DNA of 64,000 nucleotides from Ferrimicrobium acidiphilum DSM 19497 (GTDB taxonomy: Bacteria; Actinomycetota; Acidimicrobiia; Acidimicrobiales; Acidimicrobiaceae). The DNA is taken from assembly GCF_000949255.1 (NCBI RefSeq), contig NZ_JXUW01000015.1:1-64000 (forward strand), in the 5' to 3' direction. The notes below the pieces were generated by a model that was not told where the DNA came from, did not search any database, and saw nothing but the letters and a program-made list of their open reading frames with translations. A program made the position numbers and the translations under genes. Shown piece by piece: positions 9,320 to 18,407 of the stretch; the stretch's first letter is position 1; every line of letters begins with the position of its first letter.

Positions 9320-10381
9320 CTAGAGCCAGGTGGTTGAGCGCCTTGCTTGCTCGAATATGGTTGCCACCTGATCGGCCCTCAGTATCGGCGCGTGCCGCAG
9401 CAGCCAAGGAACTAGATATTTGCCGCCAAGTACATAGACCATTCCGTCGGCCGGTTGTGCTTTTACGTTGAAGCCCTTGTGGGCACCCACCACGGCTATT
9501 ATGGCCGTCACGGTCAATCCTATTCCGGTTGTCTTTGTCAATGCGTTGGAAGCGCGCCTTGCCTCGAAACGGGCGTTCGGCACGTAACGCTGATTGTGTT
9601 GATTGACCTTGAATACATCGTGATATACCCATATGGATGCATCTGGGTGGTGTTTAGTGTTGATGGTAAAGACTCCACCTGGTCCGATCACAACGTGATC
9701 TATGTCCGAGCCTCGTGACCCTACTGGCACCGAGTGCAGTACTCTCCAGTCATCGGATAGAGTGGTGAGCCGTTGACCAATCTTCATTTCCCCTGCGGCA
9801 CCGACTCGGAATGCGCGTTCGTCGGTGTGTTCGTCAAATAGACGAGCCAGGAAGCTACGGATTGGGGTGGCCTCGCGGAGCTCTCGTGCACGTTCTTGGA
9901 TACCCTCGCCTGCTGTGTTTTTGGCCAAGTCTATCCAAGGAAGTTGTTGAGTGGTCGTTTGCGGGGCGAACGATGAGATGTCCTGCGGACAGGCGATTTC
10001 TGTCATTTGCGTATTTGATGTGATCGGTTGTGTGCGTGGGCGGTCTTCGCAGTCAGTCCCGGGATCTGGCTTGTGCTCCTGCAACGGTTGCACTCCGAAG
10101 GCGATCAGGGCAGCCTCGAATTCGGAGTGAAGTTCATAGCGTTCAAGCATTGCTTTACCGGTGTTTAGATCAAACCAACCTACCTGCTCACCAGAGGGCA
10201 TGTTGACATAGAGCCGGTCCTGACCGTATCTCTTCCAGTGAACAACGTCGAGAGGTTTCATCGCATGAGTATCGACATCCGGTTCTCGAGGCTTAAGACT
10301 GGATACCTCGTTCTTCGGCTTTGATGGCCGTGTTGATGACCCCAGCTGGTGATAATGGAGTTGGTGGATGTCTATCGACAC
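9320..10381 (-). CDS. NERD-domain protein, nuclease-related
   Basis: The 353-residue protein carries a NERD domain at about residues 190-300: GAAGEMKIGQRLTTL, WRVLHSVPVGSRGSDIDHVVIGPGG and VFTINTKHHP, i.e. the E...D-IDHVVIG...T-N-T-K(H) core that aligns with the D-ExK nuclease fold. A hydrophobic segment (GIGLTVTAIIAVVGAH) follows and the end is basic. The N-terminal 40 residues are weakly supported. The start is GTG 10381, but ATG 10261 (MKPLDVVHWKRYG) is a plausible alternative. NERD proteins are often found near mobile DNA; substrate and role are unproven. It stands alone next to a TnpB remnant and is transcribed away from the acyl-CoA ligase gene. Confidence 0.85.
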   Translation of the reverse strand: MSIDIHQLHYHQLGSSTRPSKPKNEVSSLKPREPDVDTHAMKPLDVVHWKRYGQDRLYVNMPSGEQVGWFDLNTGKAMLERYELHSEFEAALIAFGVQPLQEHKPDPGTDCEDRPRTQPITSNTQMTEIACPQDISSFAPQTTTQQLPWIDLAKNTAGEGIQERARELREATPIRSFLARLFDEHTDERAFRVGAAGEMKIGQRLTTLSDDWRVLHSVPVGSRGSDIDHVVIGPGGVFTINTKHHPDASIWVYHDVFKVNQHNQRYVPNARFEARRASNALTKTTGIGLTVTAIIAVVGAHKGFNVKAQPADGMVYVLGGKYLVPWLLRHAPILRADQVATIFEQARRSTTWL

Positions 10382-10680
10382 CTTGTTGTGTTAGACGTAC
10401 GGCCATAGCAAGTCTACAGGGACAGCCAAAGCTGTTTTCGGTAGGGCTGACGAAGTTAACGCGATTGAACGCCTCGGCAATGTCAACTGGAGCGGGTTGC
10501 TAAGAGATCTCCAGCGATGCAGATATGCAAGAGGTGCACCGGGGTACATACCATGTCAAAATGCTGAGCTAGCTGCAGCACTCGAAACAAGTTGCATATA
10601 CCAAGGAATGTGATTACTATGATTTCAGTTGGGTTGCTTGGGCGCGACCAGGCAGCCGCCGAGGACCGGGAGGTATGAGA

Positions 10681-12417
10681 ATGAAAACACCGTCCGAACG
10701 ACGCACCTGGTTAATCGATCAATATTCGCCCTGGCCGCGACGCACCTTGGGCGACCACTTCACCGAACTGGCGTCGCGTTTTGGCGACCGCCCTCTGTTG
10801 GTGACCCCTGATCGCTCTATTACATATGCGGAGCTTGTTGAAGAGTCACGTTCTTTGGCTCGCGCTATGATGGCGCTGGGAGTGCGTCGTCGCGACCATG
10901 TCGCATTGTTGCTAGGCAACGAACCCGAGTTCATTTTCCTGAGCATGGCCGTGTCGATGGTCGGAGGGGTAGTGGTTCCATTGAACACTATGCTCCACGA
11001 GGATGAACTCGACTATCTGCTTGAGCAATCTGATTCCAAGTGGGTGTTTCTGCATCAAACGGTAGCTGGAATCGACCACGAGAAGGCCGTAGCTTCGATA
11101 GTGCGTGAGCATCAACGTGGAGACAAGACATTGGCAATAGAGAATGTTGTGGTTATTAAGACCACCGATGCGCCTGTTCAGGATGGTTTTCAAAACTGGG
11201 AGCACTTTAAGGCTCGGGCGACATCTGTCACTGAGGCTGAACTTGATGCTCGTCGCGAAGCAAGTCGATATCCGGATGAGGTGGTGAACATCATCTACAC
11301 CTCTGGCACCACCGGCCTACCGAAGGGCGTCATGCTCACGAGTGATATGTTGTTACGTTGTGGATACTCGACTGCGCTTTCACGTGCTTTCGAGGAGGGG
11401 CGGCGAATATTTACGCCACTCCCTCTCTATCACGTCTTCGCATTTGTCGAGGGCTTGATGGCGGTGTCATTCGTGGGCGGCACAATCATTACGATGCCGA
11501 ACTTCAAACCGAGTCAGGCGATGACAATGGTACAGGACTTGCGAGCGCACGATATTCTCTGCGTCCCAACGATTTTGCTCGCCATGGTGACCGAGGCCGA
11601 GCGAGCCAGCTATGAGCTATCGGAGCTTTATGCCCTCATGTGTGCGGCGGCACCTGCTCCGGTACCGCTCTGGGAGCGAGCGGTTGCCGCCTTTGGGTTG
11701 ACGGAGATGGTTACTGGCTATGGAGGTACTGAGGCTTCGGCGGCAACAGTGCACACCGAACTTGGCGACAGCCTAGAGGTAATTACCACCAAGGTAGGGC
11801 GCATCAAGCCCGGTGGTCCTAGTGGTCTTGAGGAGTTCGGATGGGCCAACAGCCAGTACAAGGTGATCGACCCCGATAGCGGAGAGGATCTCGCTGACAA
11901 CGAGATCGGCGAGCTAGCAGTCCGAGGTAACTTCGTTACTCGAGGCTACTACCGGAAGCCGGATGAGACGGCTCGGCATATCGACAAAGATGGGTGGTTT
12001 CGCACTGGTGATCTAGGTCGCATAGATGAAAACGGTTACCTCGAATTCCATGGACGCGCCAATGAGCTTTATAAGGTATCTGGCGAGAATGTCTCGCCGA
12101 AGGAGATTGAGGAGGTGATCTCTCGCCACCCGGCCGTCAATCAGGCCTATGTGGTAGGTGTCCCCTCTCCGGTGACCACGGAGACTGGGGTGGCGCTCAT
12201 CGAACTTCGTTATGGGGAGAGAGCGAGTCGTCGAGAGATGATTGAGTGGTGTCGAGAACACCTCGCAAAGTTTAAAGTGCCACGCTACTATTTCTTTGTC
12301 GAGGCATCGGAGTGGCCAATGACGGGAACTGGGAAGGTGCAAAAGTATCTGCTAGCCCAGTTGGCACGCGAACGCATCTCCAACGACGGTACTGTTGAGG
12401 AGGATCTTGACGCCTAG
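10681..12417 (+). CDS. Acyl-CoA ligase / AMP-forming synthetase
   Basis: The 578-residue class I adenylate-forming enzyme converts a carboxylic acid, ATP and CoA (or an acyl carrier) to the acyl thioester via an acyl-adenylate. Motifs appear in order: the P-loop IIYTSGTTGLPKGVMLT, GYGGTEASA, the hinge region GWFRTGDLGRIDENGYLEF, then GRANELYKVSGENVSPKEIE, and the catalytic Lys in TGTGKVQK near the end. Length fits fatty-acyl-CoA ligases. ATG 10681 is preferred over 10675 because GGAGG at 10669-10673 is then 7 nt away. The stop lies 23 nt inside the following ketosynthase frame, so the two are probably co-translated. The substrate is unknown; a medium or long acyl chain is likely from the family. 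Confidence 0.93.
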   Translation: MKTPSERRTWLIDQYSPWPRRTLGDHFTELASRFGDRPLLVTPDRSITYAELVEESRSLARAMMALGVRRRDHVALLLGNEPEFIFLSMAVSMVGGVVVPLNTMLHEDELDYLLEQSDSKWVFLHQTVAGIDHEKAVASIVREHQRGDKTLAIENVVVIKTTDAPVQDGFQNWEHFKARATSVTEAELDARREASRYPDEVVNIIYTSGTTGLPKGVMLTSDMLLRCGYSTALSRAFEEGRRIFTPLPLYHVFAFVEGLMAVSFVGGTIITMPNFKPSQAMTMVQDLRAHDILCVPTILLAMVTEAERASYELSELYALMCAAAPAPVPLWERAVAAFGLTEMVTGYGGTEASAATVHTELGDSLEVITTKVGRIKPGGPSGLEEFGWANSQYKVIDPDSGEDLADNEIGELAVRGNFVTRGYYRKPDETARHIDKDGWFRTGDLGRIDENGYLEFHGRANELYKVSGENVSPKEIEEVISRHPAVNQAYVVGVPSPVTTETGVALIELRYGERASRREMIEWCREHLAKFKVPRYYFFVEASEWPMTGTGKVQKYLLAQLARERISNDGTVEEDLDA

Positions 12418-13657
12418 GCTTCGAGCTCGCGACCAGCGAGTGGCTATTACCGGCTTTAGTATGGTTACGCCGCTTGGCCTCGACGTCGAGACCACCTGGT
12501 CGGCTCTTATGAAGGGTTCGTCCGCACTCGGATGTCGGATTCTCGATGAAGAACATTTGGTGGCGGTAGCACCACTTCCGGAGGGGGACCTAGGGGTGAG
12601 CGCTCGCGTACGTACTGTGTCTGATCGGAGCACAGTCCTGGGTGCGAGCGCGGCTGCTATGGCGCTGGAGTCGGCTGGACTCTCCATCGCTTCCAGTGAT
12701 GTTGGTCCAGAGCGAATGTCGATCATGGTTGGCACCTCCTTTGGCGGCATAGGATCGCTCGTAGACGAGGATCGACGTACACGCGCTGGAAGAGGCAGAG
12801 TGTCTCCTCGGCTGGTCACTCGGGCTATACCGTCTGCGTTGGCGTCATATCTAGCAATCGAATATCAGGTTACTGGCCCAGTAATGACCTATATGGGAGC
12901 CTGCGCAGCCTCAGCGCAGGCGCTTGGTGAGGCGATGTTGGCGATCCTGACAGGGAGATGCGACCGTGTCCTAGCTGGAGGCGCTGACACTTTGTTTGTG
13001 GACCCAATCATGTGGAGTCTGATGGCTGCAGGAGCGCTCGCCACACTCGACGCAGATGAGTCCGCGGCCGAGGCGGTTCGCCCATTTGATCGAGCTCGGC
13101 GAGGCATGGCCCTTGGAGAAGGAGGCGCATTTTTCGTACTCGAGAGTGAGGCATTAGCACGTGCTCGCGGTGCTCAGATATACGCGTACCTGGTGGGCTT
13201 TGGAACCGGCAACGATGCCCATCATGTGAGCGCCCCTGAACCATCAGGGTTGGGTGCCGAACGCGTCATGAGGATGGCGATGGAGTCGGCGGGAGTCACC
13301 TCTCGAGATATTGGCTATGTCAGTGCTCATGCGACTGGCACCAAACTCGGTGATGCTGCTGAGGCTGCCGCTCTGTTGAGGGTATTGGGTGACGGCGTTC
13401 CTGTCTCTTCTGTCAAAGGTGCGCTAGGGCACTCTCTCGGAGCTGCGGGGGCCATCGAGGCCGCTCTGTCGGTACAGGTGTTGCGTACTCATATGATGCC
13501 GGCCAATACCGGCATCGAACAGCCGGACACCGCCGGTGCGCCATCAGGACTACTTTTTGCTCCCTCACAGATTAAGCCCGGTGCGCTTGTGCTGTCTAAC
13601 TCCTTTGGCTTTGGAGGCCACAACGTATCCTTAATCTTTGCACCAGGCGAAGAGTAG
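12395..13657 (+). CDS. Beta-ketoacyl-ACP synthase, FabF-like
   Basis: The 420-residue condensing enzyme of the thiolase fold shows the N-terminal VAITGFSMVTPLG, the active-site cysteine in MGACAASAQAL, the two catalytic histidines in SAHATGT and SVKGALGHSLGAAG, and the C-terminal NSFGFGGHN loop. It would condense an acyl primer with malonyl-ACP. The listed start is TTG 12395, overlapping the ligase gene; an AGGAGG at 12398-12403 lies too close to TTG 12407, and GTG 12440 begins exactly at the conserved VAITGF, so the true start is uncertain. No ACP, ketoreductase or dehydratase gene accompanies it. It may therefore borrow these from fatty-acid synthesis, using a starter activated by the coupled ligase. 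Confidence 0.93.
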   Translation: MRRILTPRLRARDQRVAITGFSMVTPLGLDVETTWSALMKGSSALGCRILDEEHLVAVAPLPEGDLGVSARVRTVSDRSTVLGASAAAMALESAGLSIASSDVGPERMSIMVGTSFGGIGSLVDEDRRTRAGRGRVSPRLVTRAIPSALASYLAIEYQVTGPVMTYMGACAASAQALGEAMLAILTGRCDRVLAGGADTLFVDPIMWSLMAAGALATLDADESAAEAVRPFDRARRGMALGEGGAFFVLESEALARARGAQIYAYLVGFGTGNDAHHVSAPEPSGLGAERVMRMAMESAGVTSRDIGYVSAHATGTKLGDAAEAAALLRVLGDGVPVSSVKGALGHSLGAAGAIEAALSVQVLRTHMMPANTGIEQPDTAGAPSGLLFAPSQIKPGALVLSNSFGFGGHNVSLIFAPGEE

Positions 13658-13679
13658 TCTGCCAGGTTTTAACTGAGAC

Positions 13680-13727
13680 GAGGCTACTGGCGGTGGATCT
13701 GATCAATCCTTCCAGGTTGGTAGCCTC
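13680..13727. terminator. Stem-loop between convergent genes
   Basis: The inverted repeat gaggctac (13680-13687) / gtagcctc (13720-13727) encloses further short pairings (tgg/cca and ggat/atcc). It lies just after the ketosynthase stop and 200 bp before the convergent DUF169 gene ends, a suitable place for a bidirectional terminator. No T tract is evident. Confidence 0.4.
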
Positions 13728-13932
13728 CAAGGACGTGGAGAAAGAGATGCCTAGCTTGTGAGCTGAACCGTGACCGAACCTCGGGTGCCCAGCCGCGTTG
13801 CTTGGTCCAGCTGAAGATGAGGTGCCGACGCAAAGAGGATAATCTCCACTCCACCCATAGGCGCCAGAGGTGTTGGCGAAGAATGGGTGCGATGTTAACC
13901 ACATTGCTGGAGGCCAGGGTGTTGTTGACTGA

Positions 13933-14682
13933 TTATTGGCGCACTTTAAAACGCTTGGCATCGTCTGCTGCATACTTGGCAACAACCGTATCCACCGCCG
14001 CGGTCTGCCGGACAGCTTGGACCACCGAAGCTAGTCGCGAGCCAGGGATGGCAACAGTCATCTCATCTGGGCCCATTCCGGTTCTAGCTCGACTCAGGGC
14101 ACAGCCAACACTTGCGGCCACCTGATTGTACTCTTTGGCCAATGCCACGATATGGCATTGAGGTTTTCCCTCGATGCGTAGCTCCGGCACTGCATCAGAG
14201 AGCACCATGAGCTGGCGGCCGTTTACCCTCAACAAAACAACATCAGGTGCGAAGCGGGCGTCAGTAAGTGGACCATAGCTGATGGCGTTGGCTCGTTTTG
14301 AGATCGCTGGTATCTTTCCGACGTCGGTGCCATCGACCCATCCCGATTCAAGCAGTGCAGCAATGTCGGCGTTGTCGGCGACCTCTGCGAATGAGGCCAG
14401 TCCGTGAGTGTATCGGCCGACAGAACAGTTGCCATGATCCTTGGGCGAGGTGGTGAAGGTTGCAGCGATAGCTTTCACCCAGAATACACAGCTAGCAGGA
14501 ACCCTCCCGGCACGTCCATCGTCAGATGGCGAGGACATAGGTTCATCGAAGGCAGGTACTGAGTCTGGAGACTCGTCTGAGAAGGTGATGCTGACTGGTG
14601 GAACTGAGAGGTGAAGTGAGTGCGACAGTTCATTCGCGAGAGTTTTCCAGCCTGTTAGCAATTCATTGGTCGCGTTTTCCAT
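13933..14682 (-). CDS. DUF169 family protein
   Basis: The 249-residue protein matches the DUF169 pattern: an early P-V-S-I-T-F strand, CVFWVKA (conserved Cys), the cysteine-containing KDHGNCSVGRYTHG, a central ISYGPL segment with VVLLRVNGRQLMVLSDA, and a Cys late in the fold (ASVGCALSR) before RTGMGPDEMTVAIPGSRL. The conserved cysteines suggest metal or cofactor binding, but no member with this context is characterised to my knowledge. ATG 14682 gives a full-length product. It is a single gene convergent with the ketosynthase and followed upstream by an empty 590-bp stretch. Confidence 0.88.
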   Translation of the reverse strand: MENATNELLTGWKTLANELSHSLHLSVPPVSITFSDESPDSVPAFDEPMSSPSDDGRAGRVPASCVFWVKAIAATFTTSPKDHGNCSVGRYTHGLASFAEVADNADIAALLESGWVDGTDVGKIPAISKRANAISYGPLTDARFAPDVVLLRVNGRQLMVLSDAVPELRIEGKPQCHIVALAKEYNQVAASVGCALSRARTGMGPDEMTVAIPGSRLASVVQAVRQTAAVDTVVAKYAADDAKRFKVRQ

Positions 14683-15272
14683 GATGCCAGCTTACAGACC
14701 CTGAGCTTTTAAACCTTTCGCCTATTCGTCGAGATAGGTCGGCGTGGACTAGGATTGGTCGGGACATCACTACTGCTCTAACGATTTCCGGGATGTCGCC
14801 CGAAGTAGAGTGAGTGGTGCTGACGGCCGGTCCATTCTTTCAGAAGATCATGTTATTGACGAAACCTAGTCGACTCAAGTGCAGCGCGGGTTGTTGCATG
14901 GTTGTCTCGGAGTTCGACCATTAGCCTGTGCCCTAATTCTGGCAGACTCTCGCGTTCCACACACAAACCCAGTGCTTGGCGCGATTAACCTTGATAGCGA
15001 AGGTAATAGCTATCTATGGTTAGGAGGCCAGTTGACCACTCAACCGGCCATGGCCCTCTCTGGTTGTAGAAATGACTCGACTACTGGTTTTGCTTTGGAG
15101 TCCAACCAAGGTTGCGGAGTTAGTAGCCTCAACTATGGGCGAAGTTGTCGAATGAAATTTGGATGTTTGCTAGAGATATTTTTTTGGTATTTTCGAAGCT
15201 GGCGTACATGTCCTCCATGGACCCAGTGGAGATGGATTTGGAAGACTTCATGACACTCAAAATGGCTGCTTG
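14683..15272. other. Gene-free stretch before queE
   Basis: No supported coding frame; open frames here have no family signal. The region must contain divergent promoters for the DUF169 gene and queE. I looked for a preQ1 riboswitch-like short hairpin with an A-rich tail before queE and did not see one. The base just upstream of queE is not preceded by a convincing Shine-Dalgarno sequence. Confidence 0.4.
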
Positions 15273-15914
15273 ATGGCCTACATAGTCAAAGAGATTTACT
15301 ATACCCTCCAAGGCGAGGGCATGCAAGTAGGTCGGCCAGCCGTATTCTGCCGTTTCTCGAGATGTAATCTTTGGACCGGCAAGGAGTCGCAGCGTGCTCA
15401 GGCAATCTGCCAGTTCTGCGACACTGACTTCGTCGGTACCGATGGACCAGGTGGAGGACGATTCGCAAGCGCCATCGATCTTGCCAGTGCGATAGCATCC
15501 TCCTGGGAAGGCAGTAGCCATACGAGGAGTAAGCCCTATGTCGTATGTACCGGCGGGGAGCCGTTGCTTCAACTCGATGAAAGAGCTGTCGATGCGTTGC
15601 ATGATCAAGGGTTCGCGGTGGGTGTGGAGACAAATGGAACTCAGCCTGCTCCTCGTGGACTCGATTGGATCTGCGTGAGCCCGAAGGCTGGTGCTCCACT
15701 GGTGTTGGATCGGGGAGACGAACTAAAGTTGGTCTACCCGCAGGCGTTGGCCCCTCCGGAGTTGTTCGAGGAGTTGCAGTTCGATCACCTTCTACTGCAA
15801 CCTATGGACGGACCAAAGAGGGCCGAAAACACAGCGCGTGCCATCGACTATTGCCTTGCTCATCCACAGTGGAGGCTGAGCCTTCAGACTCATAAATATA
15901 CGGGGATTCGATAG
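15273..15914 (+). CDS. queE: 7-carboxy-7-deazaguanine synthase
   Basis: The 213-residue radical-SAM enzyme rearranges 6-carboxytetrahydropterin to 7-carboxy-7-deazaguanine in the queuosine/deazapurine pathway. It begins with the typical KEIYYTLQGEGMQVGRPAVFCRF, then carries the cluster-binding cysteines in the QueE-specific long spacing (CNLWTGKE...AICQFCDTDFVG), the SAM-binding GGEP, and VETNGTQ. ATG 15273 follows an in-frame TTG at 15270 and fits the family N-terminus. Its stop overlaps the GTG of queD by one base, so the two form an operon. queC and queF are not in the window. Confidence 0.95.
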   Translation: MAYIVKEIYYTLQGEGMQVGRPAVFCRFSRCNLWTGKESQRAQAICQFCDTDFVGTDGPGGGRFASAIDLASAIASSWEGSSHTRSKPYVVCTGGEPLLQLDERAVDALHDQGFAVGVETNGTQPAPRGLDWICVSPKAGAPLVLDRGDELKLVYPQALAPPELFEELQFDHLLLQPMDGPKRAENTARAIDYCLAHPQWRLSLQTHKYTGIR

Positions 15915-16267
15915 TGGAGATTTTTAAGGAATTTACGTTCGAGGCGGCGCACCGCCTACCTAACGTCAGTGAAGGACACAAGTGTGCCCAGCTCCACGGA
16001 CACTCCTATCGGGTCGAGGTGCACGTCTCGGGTCAGGTGGATGCAGTTACAGGCTGGGTGATGGACTTTGCAGACATTACGGAGGCTTTTGCACCCATTC
16101 GCTCCCAGTTGGATCATCATTTGCTCAATGAAATCGAAGGGCTCACCAATCCGACCAGCGAGCATCTTGCCATCTGGATTTGGAGCCAGCTTAAGAACCT
16201 GTTGCCGTTGTCGTCAATAGTTGTGCGAGAAACTCCCACTTCGGGATCTATCTATCGAGGCGATTGA
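15914..16267 (+). CDS. queD: 6-carboxy-5,6,7,8-tetrahydropterin synthase
   Basis: The 117-residue T-fold enzyme converts dihydroneopterin triphosphate to 6-carboxytetrahydropterin, the step before QueE. Zinc-ligand histidines are visible in FEAAHRLP and LHGHSY, the catalytic cysteine in GHKCAQLHGH, the MDFADI segment, the LDHHLLNE motif and the glutamate of VVRETPTSG near the end. Length matches QueD. The GTG start overlaps the queE stop (TAGTG). No other pathway gene follows. Confidence 0.95.
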   Translation: MEIFKEFTFEAAHRLPNVSEGHKCAQLHGHSYRVEVHVSGQVDAVTGWVMDFADITEAFAPIRSQLDHHLLNEIEGLTNPTSEHLAIWIWSQLKNLLPLSSIVVRETPTSGSIYRGD

Positions 16268-17085
16268 TCCGAAAGGACAAGGAGGCCTTCCACTTCGGAC
16301 GTGATGATTTGGAGCAGCTCTCGGTTTGGGTCTCATCGGCTGTGGTGAGCACGGAGTCATTCGCGTTGTGGACTATGGCCAGAATTCTGACTGTCCAGCG
16401 AGAGGCGGTTGTATAACTGCTATTCGTGCTTTGCACCGTCTAAGTGAATCCGTAATGATGATGCTTTGCGGTGATAGTAGAGACTGTCGACCAATGTGGA
16501 CCCAGTGTAGATGACGTTTTGAATCCATCCAGGACGAGCCATCGACCTCTGGCTATGAGAATCGAAGCACATTTGCTTGTTTCCTGAGGTGTAAGAGATC
16601 TTGCAAGACCTGAGTGAGCGCTCTGGGTCCCAACGGGGTCTCGCTTTCGTCTCTGCCACAAATTCGGTGACCGAGTAGTTGGTGGTGTGGTACTCAGTTC
16701 TTGTACGCCGGGGTCCTGGCGTAGGACTCGGTTGCGTAGACGCAAAACCAGCCGGGCCTGTGTCAACTCTTCTGAGACAAGAATTTGCCGTTGCGTGGGG
16801 GCGGAGGTTTGGTAGAGTCCAACCGGCACCTTATGTCGTATAGTAGGTGATCAAAGCCATATATGTCTTCGCGATGATATCCGGTCACCATAGATTGGCG
16901 GCGCCATCGAGGGCCGGTTTTGACGGTTGGAGGATCGAGTTGACCGAAGATTGAAAATATTTTGTTATTTTCCCACACCGATCTTGTTAAAACTGTATCC
17001 TGGATACAGTATCCACTGGAAGCGGTTGACTTCTTGTGGTAGGGGATGGCCAGGCGACTGCGCCATTGAGTGATAGGGGGAAGTC
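16268..17085. other. Gene-free stretch with hairpin and palindromic operator candidate
   Basis: No supported gene in about 820 bases. A stem tccgaa/ttcgga (16268-16299) directly after queD, with an inner aagg/cctt, may terminate the que operon. The last 100 bases hold two overlapping palindromes (16993-17015) before the importer receptor gene. Minus-strand frames in the middle have no recognisable domain. Confidence 0.4.
16993..17015. promoter_or_regulatory. Overlapping palindromes, candidate operator of the branched-chain-type importer cluster
   Basis: ctgtatcc-t-ggatacag (16993-17009) and tggatac-a-gtatcca (17001-17015) overlap by 9 bases about 75 nt before the receptor start. FCD-type GntR regulators, one of which is encoded at 24664, bind short palindromes with GTAT/ATAC-like half-sites, so this is a candidate site for it. 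I did not see a second copy elsewhere in the cluster. Confidence 0.45.
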
Positions 17086-18402
17086 TTGCGAGTAAAGATT
17101 GGTAAGTCGGTTGTGCTTGTCGGCGCGATGAGCGTTGCGCTCGCCGCGTGTGGATCAGCGTCGACCTCTGGGAGTTCGACGACTAGCGTAGGCAAGGGTT
17201 CGTCGCTGGTTGTCGCTGGGGTCATCGCGATCACTGGGTCTAGTAATTTCGAGGGATCAAATCAGGCCGGTGGTGTGTTGCCGGCGATATATGCGATCAA
17301 CAAGGCCGGCGGAGTTCTTGGCCACAAACTGGTGTATAAGGGTGTCGATACGCGAGGTGATCCGGCAGACGCGCTCCCAGCAGTCCAGCAAATGCTCGCG
17401 ACTACATCTAATCTCGTTCTGGTCACAGGACCTGGAACAGCATCGGCTCCGACCATCGTTCCAATACTTAATCGGGCCAAGATTCCGATGAACGCGGTAG
17501 CTGGTGAGAGTTCTTTCAACACCACTACGGATAAGTATTTCTGGCGGCTATTCCCGCCCGACTCTGCTAACGGGACGGCCATGGCACTTTGGGCGCATAA
17601 GAAGGGTTATACCAGGGTAGCGACGGTATTTGGAACCGATAGCGGGTCGCAAGGAGACCTTCCTGGCGTGCTCGCTAGTTTGAAGGCGCTGCACATGAAG
17701 CTCGTGACTGAGCTCAACATTACACCGGACCAGCCTTCATATCTATCGTCGGTGCGTCAGTTGATGAATGCCAAGCCTCAGGTCATTATGACCGAATCCG
17801 ATGGCACAACTGCTGGTACTTTCTTTGGAGAGCTGAAGCAACTCGGTGGAATGAAGCCGATCATAGGAACGGAAGCAACCTTTACTACGCCGTGGCTTAC
17901 CGCCGTGAAGGGCGCACTCGGAACGAGTACCTTCACCAAGTACTACACGGGTATGATAACTGAGCCAGGGAAGCCCACCGCCGCTATATCTACCTTTCAG
18001 AGTTCTCTAAAGGCGACCAAGACTAATGTTCCACCACCGTGGCAGTCCTATATGAGTAACCCGTTCTCGCAGACCTATTATGACGGTGTAATTGCTACCG
18101 CCCTGGCTATGAATGCAGCGCACAGCGTGAAGCCTTCGGTGTTTAACAACTACATCGCCAAGGTCACCAACCCTGGAGTTGGCAAGACGGTCGTCTATAC
18201 CTATGCGCAGGGTGTGGCTGCCTTGAAGGCCGGAAAGCAGATCCAATACTATGGAGCGACGGGTGTTATTGATTTCAATAAGTATCACAACTCCGACGGC
18301 AACCAAGAGGCTGTCAAGAGTTCGTCATCGTACGCGCCTATCTCGCAAGGGCTGATCACGTCTGCTGCCATTGGTGCAGTCAAAGTTCAGGGTGTGCAGT
18401 AG
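17086..18402 (+). CDS. Branched-chain-type ABC receptor, lipoprotein (LivJ/K-like)
   Basis: The 438-residue protein is a type I periplasmic-binding receptor (Peripla_BP_6). It has a lipoprotein signal ending LAAC, a Ser/Gly-rich tether and the family features LVVAGVIAITGSSNFEG, NKAGGVLGHKL and LVTGPGTASAPTIVPI. The TTG start is preceded by GGGGGA at 17076-17081. It is the first gene of a five-gene importer operon (receptor, two permeases, two ATPases), with downstream catabolic genes. The ligand may be an amino acid, an aromatic acid or a short organic acid; the linked hydrolase and hydratase favour an organic acid. Confidence 0.92.
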   Translation: MRVKIGKSVVLVGAMSVALAACGSASTSGSSTTSVGKGSSLVVAGVIAITGSSNFEGSNQAGGVLPAIYAINKAGGVLGHKLVYKGVDTRGDPADALPAVQQMLATTSNLVLVTGPGTASAPTIVPILNRAKIPMNAVAGESSFNTTTDKYFWRLFPPDSANGTAMALWAHKKGYTRVATVFGTDSGSQGDLPGVLASLKALHMKLVTELNITPDQPSYLSSVRQLMNAKPQVIMTESDGTTAGTFFGELKQLGGMKPIIGTEATFTTPWLTAVKGALGTSTFTKYYTGMITEPGKPTAAISTFQSSLKATKTNVPPPWQSYMSNPFSQTYYDGVIATALAMNAAHSVKPSVFNNYIAKVTNPGVGKTVVYTYAQGVAALKAGKQIQYYGATGVIDFNKYHNSDGNQEAVKSSSSYAPISQGLITSAAIGAVKVQGVQ

Positions 18403-18407
18403 GTGCA

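Noticed and set aside
14683-15272. preQ1 riboswitch before queE
   Set aside because: I looked for a short stem with an A-rich pseudoknot tail near the start and saw none.
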